NCBI GenBank assembly: GCA_949487015.1
Contig: CATAQZ010000331.1
Coordinates: forward strand, 1 to 8,606
Length of the DNA stretch: 8,606 bases
Direction: 5' to 3'
Origin: Flavobacteriales bacterium UBA4585
Lineage (GTDB): Bacteria; Bacteroidota; Bacteroidia; Flavobacteriales; Schleiferiaceae
Part shown: piece by piece, positions 6,654 to 8,606 of the stretch
How positions within the stretch are numbered: position 1 is the stretch's first letter
Layout of the letters: every line of letters starts with the position of its first letter
Translations under genes and position numbers: made by a program
The notes under the pieces: model-generated
Databases searched by the model: none
What the model was told of the DNA's origin: nothing
Seen by the model: the letters and a program-made list of their open reading frames with translations, nothing else

Positions 6654-8075
6654 TTAAGATAGGTTGTTTTGCTGTGTAGGTATGGTGATGGTGAACGCGG
6701 CGCCCCGACGCTTATTTTCGAAGTCGATGGTTCCGCCGAAGTTTTGAATCAAGTTTCGAACCATGGCCAGTCCTAAGCCCATGCCTGAACTTTTCGTTGT
6801 AAAATTAGGCTCAAAGACCCGCTCCTTCATTTCATCTGGAACGCCTGTCCCATTGTCAATTACTGAGACAATGCCCTTTCCAGGGGCCCTTTGAACACGT
6901 ACCATAATTTCTGGCTTGCGATCCGCGGGGACGCTCTGAAGCGCATTTTTAACAAGGTTGTGTATGATTCTTGACCATTGCTCTTTATCTACACTTGCAT
7001 AGACAGGGCCTTCAGAACTGAATTGGACGCCTCGGTCACTGTACAGCGCTACCGCGCGATTGCTTAAATAAGAAATATCGTGCGTTTCTAAACGCAACGA
7101 CGGCATTTGGGCAAACCTTGAAAACGCTTCCGCAATGGACGTTAAACCTTCAATCTCCTCAAGCAAATGCTTTGACATCTCTTGAAGTTCATCCACATCC
7201 TTCTCACGCTGCATCATTTGCAGCGTCAATTTCATTGGCGTAAGTGGATTCTTAATCTCGTGGGCCACCTGCTGCGCCATTTCTTTCCAGGCGCTTTCAC
7301 GCTCACTTTTTGCCAGATCTACCGCCGTTTTCTCCAGCTTTTCAACCATAAGGTTGTATTCCTGTATCAATTGACCAATCTCGTCATTGTGTCGCCAAGT
7401 CAGTTTTTCGTTGCTTTGGTTCAAACGCACCTTTTTCAACTTCGCCCCAACGATGCTCATGTTCCGGCTGATATAATTGGACAAGATTAACGCGAGTACG
7501 ATACCCACGAACAGCAGCAATACGTAAATAAAGCCCAATTGGCGCAGGAACTGGTAATCCTCCTCGGGTATAACACTATCATCAACAGCATAGGGGACGC
7601 GGATGATTAATTCCACAGTGTTGTCGGGGGCCATGATCTTATCTGTTCCCATCAGAAACCCTTCAATCGCATCAACTTTATAGCGTGTATTAGAACCACT
7701 AGTTAATGCGTTGAGGTCAATCCATGCCGGAAATAATTCATCGCTCGCTGCAAAGACGTGACTCCTGGCCAACAGTGCGCCGTTAGGATGGTACAAGCCT
7801 AAGTCCAATTTATGAATGGAGCCGATCTCGTCCATTCGTCCGCCCAGGACTATTTTCCATTGGGTGGGGGAGAGCTCTTGACCTTGATATGCTTTCGTGA
7901 TGTAGTCGATATGGGAGGAAATTGCCTTTTCCTTACGCTCTAATCGCTCGTAATGGTAATTCTTGTTTTCCGCCTTAAAATGGTACAACGAAAACGTTCC
8001 CGTCAGCACGAAAGCCACGAGAAGAATCATCATCATGAATAAAAAGGTACGGACCCGAATGGTTAAGACTGCCAT
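6654..8075 (-). CDS. Membrane sensor histidine kinase, NtrY-like
   Basis: This is a complete 473-residue sensor kinase. TM1 is at about 10-30 and TM2 at about 178-199, bracketing an extracytoplasmic sensor region of about 145 residues with no family I can name. A HAMP-like linker (200-252) leads to the dimerisation domain with the phospho-acceptor H-box AHEIKNPLTPMKL (His272). The catalytic domain shows the N-box IHNLVKNALQ (371-380, Asn373 and Asn377), G1 DNGTG (407-411), F-box FEPNFTTKSSG (421-431) and G2 GMGLGLA (431-437). The H-box HEIKNPLTP and the phrase FEPNFTTKSSGMGLGL are typical of the NtrY/NtrB-related group found in Bacteroidota. No receiver domain is attached and no response regulator gene lies in the window. 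The signal and partner are unknown. It begins 53 bp after the small helix-turn-helix gene; a weak TAATTTAG element (8080-8087) lies just before its ATG. Confidence 0.95.
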   Translation of the reverse strand: MAVLTIRVRTFLFMMMILLVAFVLTGTFSLYHFKAENKNYHYERLERKEKAISSHIDYITKAYQGQELSPTQWKIVLGGRMDEIGSIHKLDLGLYHPNGALLARSHVFAASDELFPAWIDLNALTSGSNTRYKVDAIEGFLMGTDKIMAPDNTVELIIRVPYAVDDSVIPEEDYQFLRQLGFIYVLLLFVGIVLALILSNYISRNMSIVGAKLKKVRLNQSNEKLTWRHNDEIGQLIQEYNLMVEKLEKTAVDLAKSERESAWKEMAQQVAHEIKNPLTPMKLTLQMMQREKDVDELQEMSKHLLEEIEGLTSIAEAFSRFAQMPSLRLETHDISYLSNRAVALYSDRGVQFSSEGPVYASVDKEQWSRIIHNLVKNALQSVPADRKPEIMVRVQRAPGKGIVSVIDNGTGVPDEMKERVFEPNFTTKSSGMGLGLAMVRNLIQNFGGTIDFENKRRGAAFTITIPTQQNNLS

Positions 8076-8128
8076 GATTCTAAATTAAGGCAATACTTGC
8101 AGGTCAGAAAGGCTAATTGCGGATATTT

Positions 8129-8308
8129 CTACAACCCAAATTTGTCGCGAAGTGGACGTGTCGGAATGATAATTTTCCCTCCCAATTTACTGTGAGCAAC
8201 TTCGCCAGATTTGAGCAAGCGTTGGGCTGTAGCGCGGGAAATATCGAAAAGCTGCATGAGTTCAGCTACACTGATGAACTCCTTCTGGAGTAGTTCAGAC
8301 TGGGACAT
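8129..8308 (-). CDS. Small excisionase/MerR-type helix-turn-helix DNA-binding protein
   Basis: A complete 59-codon reading frame runs from the ATG at 8308 to a TAG at 8129-8131. The protein begins MSQSELLQKE and continues FISVAELMQLFDISRATAQR and LLKSGEVAHSKLGGKIIIP. This follows the helix-turn-helix_17/excisionase pattern (s..E.A..L.iSr.T..rll.sGel...k.Ggk..ip): two helices with the recognition helix at about 24-33, then a beta wing at 39-49. Such proteins bind DNA as architectural or regulatory factors. No integrase or phage gene is nearby, so a chromosomal regulator is more likely than a true excisionase. It lies between the atpG terminator and the histidine kinase gene, in the position of a first operon gene, which is compatible with a local regulator. 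An alternative start at Met18 would remove the first helix, so the first ATG is preferred. Confidence 0.8.
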   Translation of the reverse strand: MSQSELLQKEFISVAELMQLFDISRATAQRLLKSGEVAHSKLGGKIIIPTRPLRDKFGL

Positions 8309-8333
8309 TGTACTTAAATAAAGGTTTGGACTT

Positions 8334-8341
8334 CTAAAATA
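8334..8341 (-). promoter_or_regulatory. Candidate -7 promoter element upstream of the helix-turn-helix gene
   Basis: On the minus strand this reads TATTTTAG, matching TAnnTTTG at five of six defined positions and placed 25 bp before the ATG at 8308. A TTC at about 8362-8360 sits 18 bp upstream and could stand in for the TTG -33 element. The surrounding 8309-8414 stretch is AT-rich and noncoding and follows a strong terminator, so a promoter for the operon is expected here. The exact element is uncertain. Confidence 0.35.
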
Positions 8342-8414
8342 CTTAGATTTTTAATTCTAGAACTCATTTTCAATCTTTTAGCAAAAGAATGTCTCGATTG
8401 AGCCCTTTTTGAAC

Positions 8415-8443
8415 AAAAAAAACCCGCGGCTCACGCCGCGGGT
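8415..8443 (-). terminator. Intrinsic terminator of the atpG transcript
   Basis: The arms CCCGCGGC (8423-8430) and GCCGCGGG (8435-8442) form a perfect eight-pair GC stem with a TCAC loop, extended by an A-T pair at 8422/8443. On the minus strand the stem is followed at once by a run of eight T (the A tract at 8415-8422). It lies 24 bp past the atpG stop. No T run follows on the plus strand, so it acts in one direction and separates the ATP synthase transcript from the next operon. Confidence 0.93.
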
Positions 8444-8466
8444 CCTTGTCATTTTTCGAGAATTTC

Positions 8467-8606
8467 TTAACCCGCTAATGCATCTGCGCCGCCAACAATC
8501 TCGAGAATCTCGTTCGTAATTGCTGCTTGACGAGCCTTGTTGTATTCGAGTTTCAAATCGCCCTGTAGCGCCTTAGCGTTATCGGTTGCTTTGTGCATCG
8601 CTGTCA
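8467..8606 (-). CDS. atpG: ATP synthase F1 gamma subunit, C-terminal fragment
   Basis: The last 45 codons of a gene that begins beyond the right edge end in a TAA at 8467-8469. The visible protein starts TAMHKATDNAKALQGDLKLE and ends YNKARQAAITNEILEIVGGA-DALAG. This is the strongly conserved C-terminal helix of the F1 gamma subunit (consensus R..AM..At.NA.....l.l.yNk.RQa.IT.Ei.EIv.GA.al). This helix pairs with the N-terminal one to form the rotor shaft inside the alpha3-beta3 ring. The fragment shows no damage. It is followed directly by a strong terminator, so atpG is the last gene of its transcript here, probably after atpA as is common in Bacteroidota. Confidence 0.97.
   Translation of the reverse strand, partial: TAMHKATDNAKALQGDLKLEYNKARQAAITNEILEIVGGADALAG

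Noticed and set aside
6306..6662. 118-codon open frame on the plus strand
   Set aside because: It is antisense to the N-terminal half of a clearly conserved enoyl-CoA hydratase and its composition (Ser/Ala/Thr-rich) is that of a reverse-frame shadow.
7182..7490. 102-codon open frame on the plus strand
   Set aside because: It is antisense to the HAMP and H-box region of the histidine kinase and has no family resemblance.
8129..8308. Possible phage or integrative element because of the excisionase-like protein
   Set aside because: No integrase, attachment-site repeat, tRNA end or phage gene is visible, and the flanking genes are ordinary chromosomal ones.
8355..8362. TTCTAGAA palindrome upstream of the helix-turn-helix gene
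   Set aside because: Only eight bases in an AT-rich region; expected by chance and without a second copy nearby.

Overview
The window most likely comes from a marine or aquatic member of the Bacteroidota (Flavobacteriales-like). The clues are a GH97-type lipoprotein, the near absence of strong Shine-Dalgarno sequences, TAnnTTTG-like promoter elements, and the style of the AtpG, histidine kinase and M28 peptidase proteins. This placement is inference from protein character, not a database match. All ten genes lie on the minus strand, so transcription runs from high to low coordinates. No tRNA, rRNA, CRISPR array, transposase or other mobile element is visible.

Reading in the direction of transcription: (1) 8606-8467 is the C-terminal end of the ATP synthase gamma subunit (atpG), closed by a strong intrinsic terminator at 8415-8443. 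(2) After about 110 bp of AT-rich, promoter-like DNA comes a 59-residue excisionase/MerR-type helix-turn-helix protein (8308-8129). (3) A close-packed run of six genes follows: an NtrY-like sensor histidine kinase, an enoyl-CoA hydratase, a serine esterase of the phospholipase/carboxylesterase family, a DUF819 membrane protein, a small unknown membrane protein, and a secreted M28 carboxypeptidase Q-like metallopeptidase. Gaps run from 11 bp down to a 4-bp overlap, so they look like one operon, perhaps with the helix-turn-helix gene as its first member. (4) After a 67-bp gap holding a small inverted repeat comes a two-gene carbohydrate unit: a 611-residue cytoplasmic fusion of a GH100/GH63-like glycosidase toroid with a uridine-kinase-type P-loop kinase, then, overlapping by ATGA, the start of a GH97 glycosidase lipoprotein that runs off the left edge.

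The most unusual item is the glycosidase-kinase fusion. Both halves keep their recognisable key residues: a candidate Asp/Glu pair in the glycosidase, and Walker A and a Walker B-like strand in the kinase. The simplest reading is that one polypeptide hydrolyses a small sugar in the cytosol and phosphorylates a product, while the GH97 enzyme processes a related alpha-linked sugar in the periplasm or at the cell surface. The codons joining the two domains form a perfect 10+1+10 dyad symmetry, which is improbable by chance and deserves a check. The other genes are individually recognisable but their combination has no obvious common pathway: a sensor kinase without a regulator, an acyl-CoA enzyme, an esterase, an uncharacterised transporter-like protein and a peptidase.
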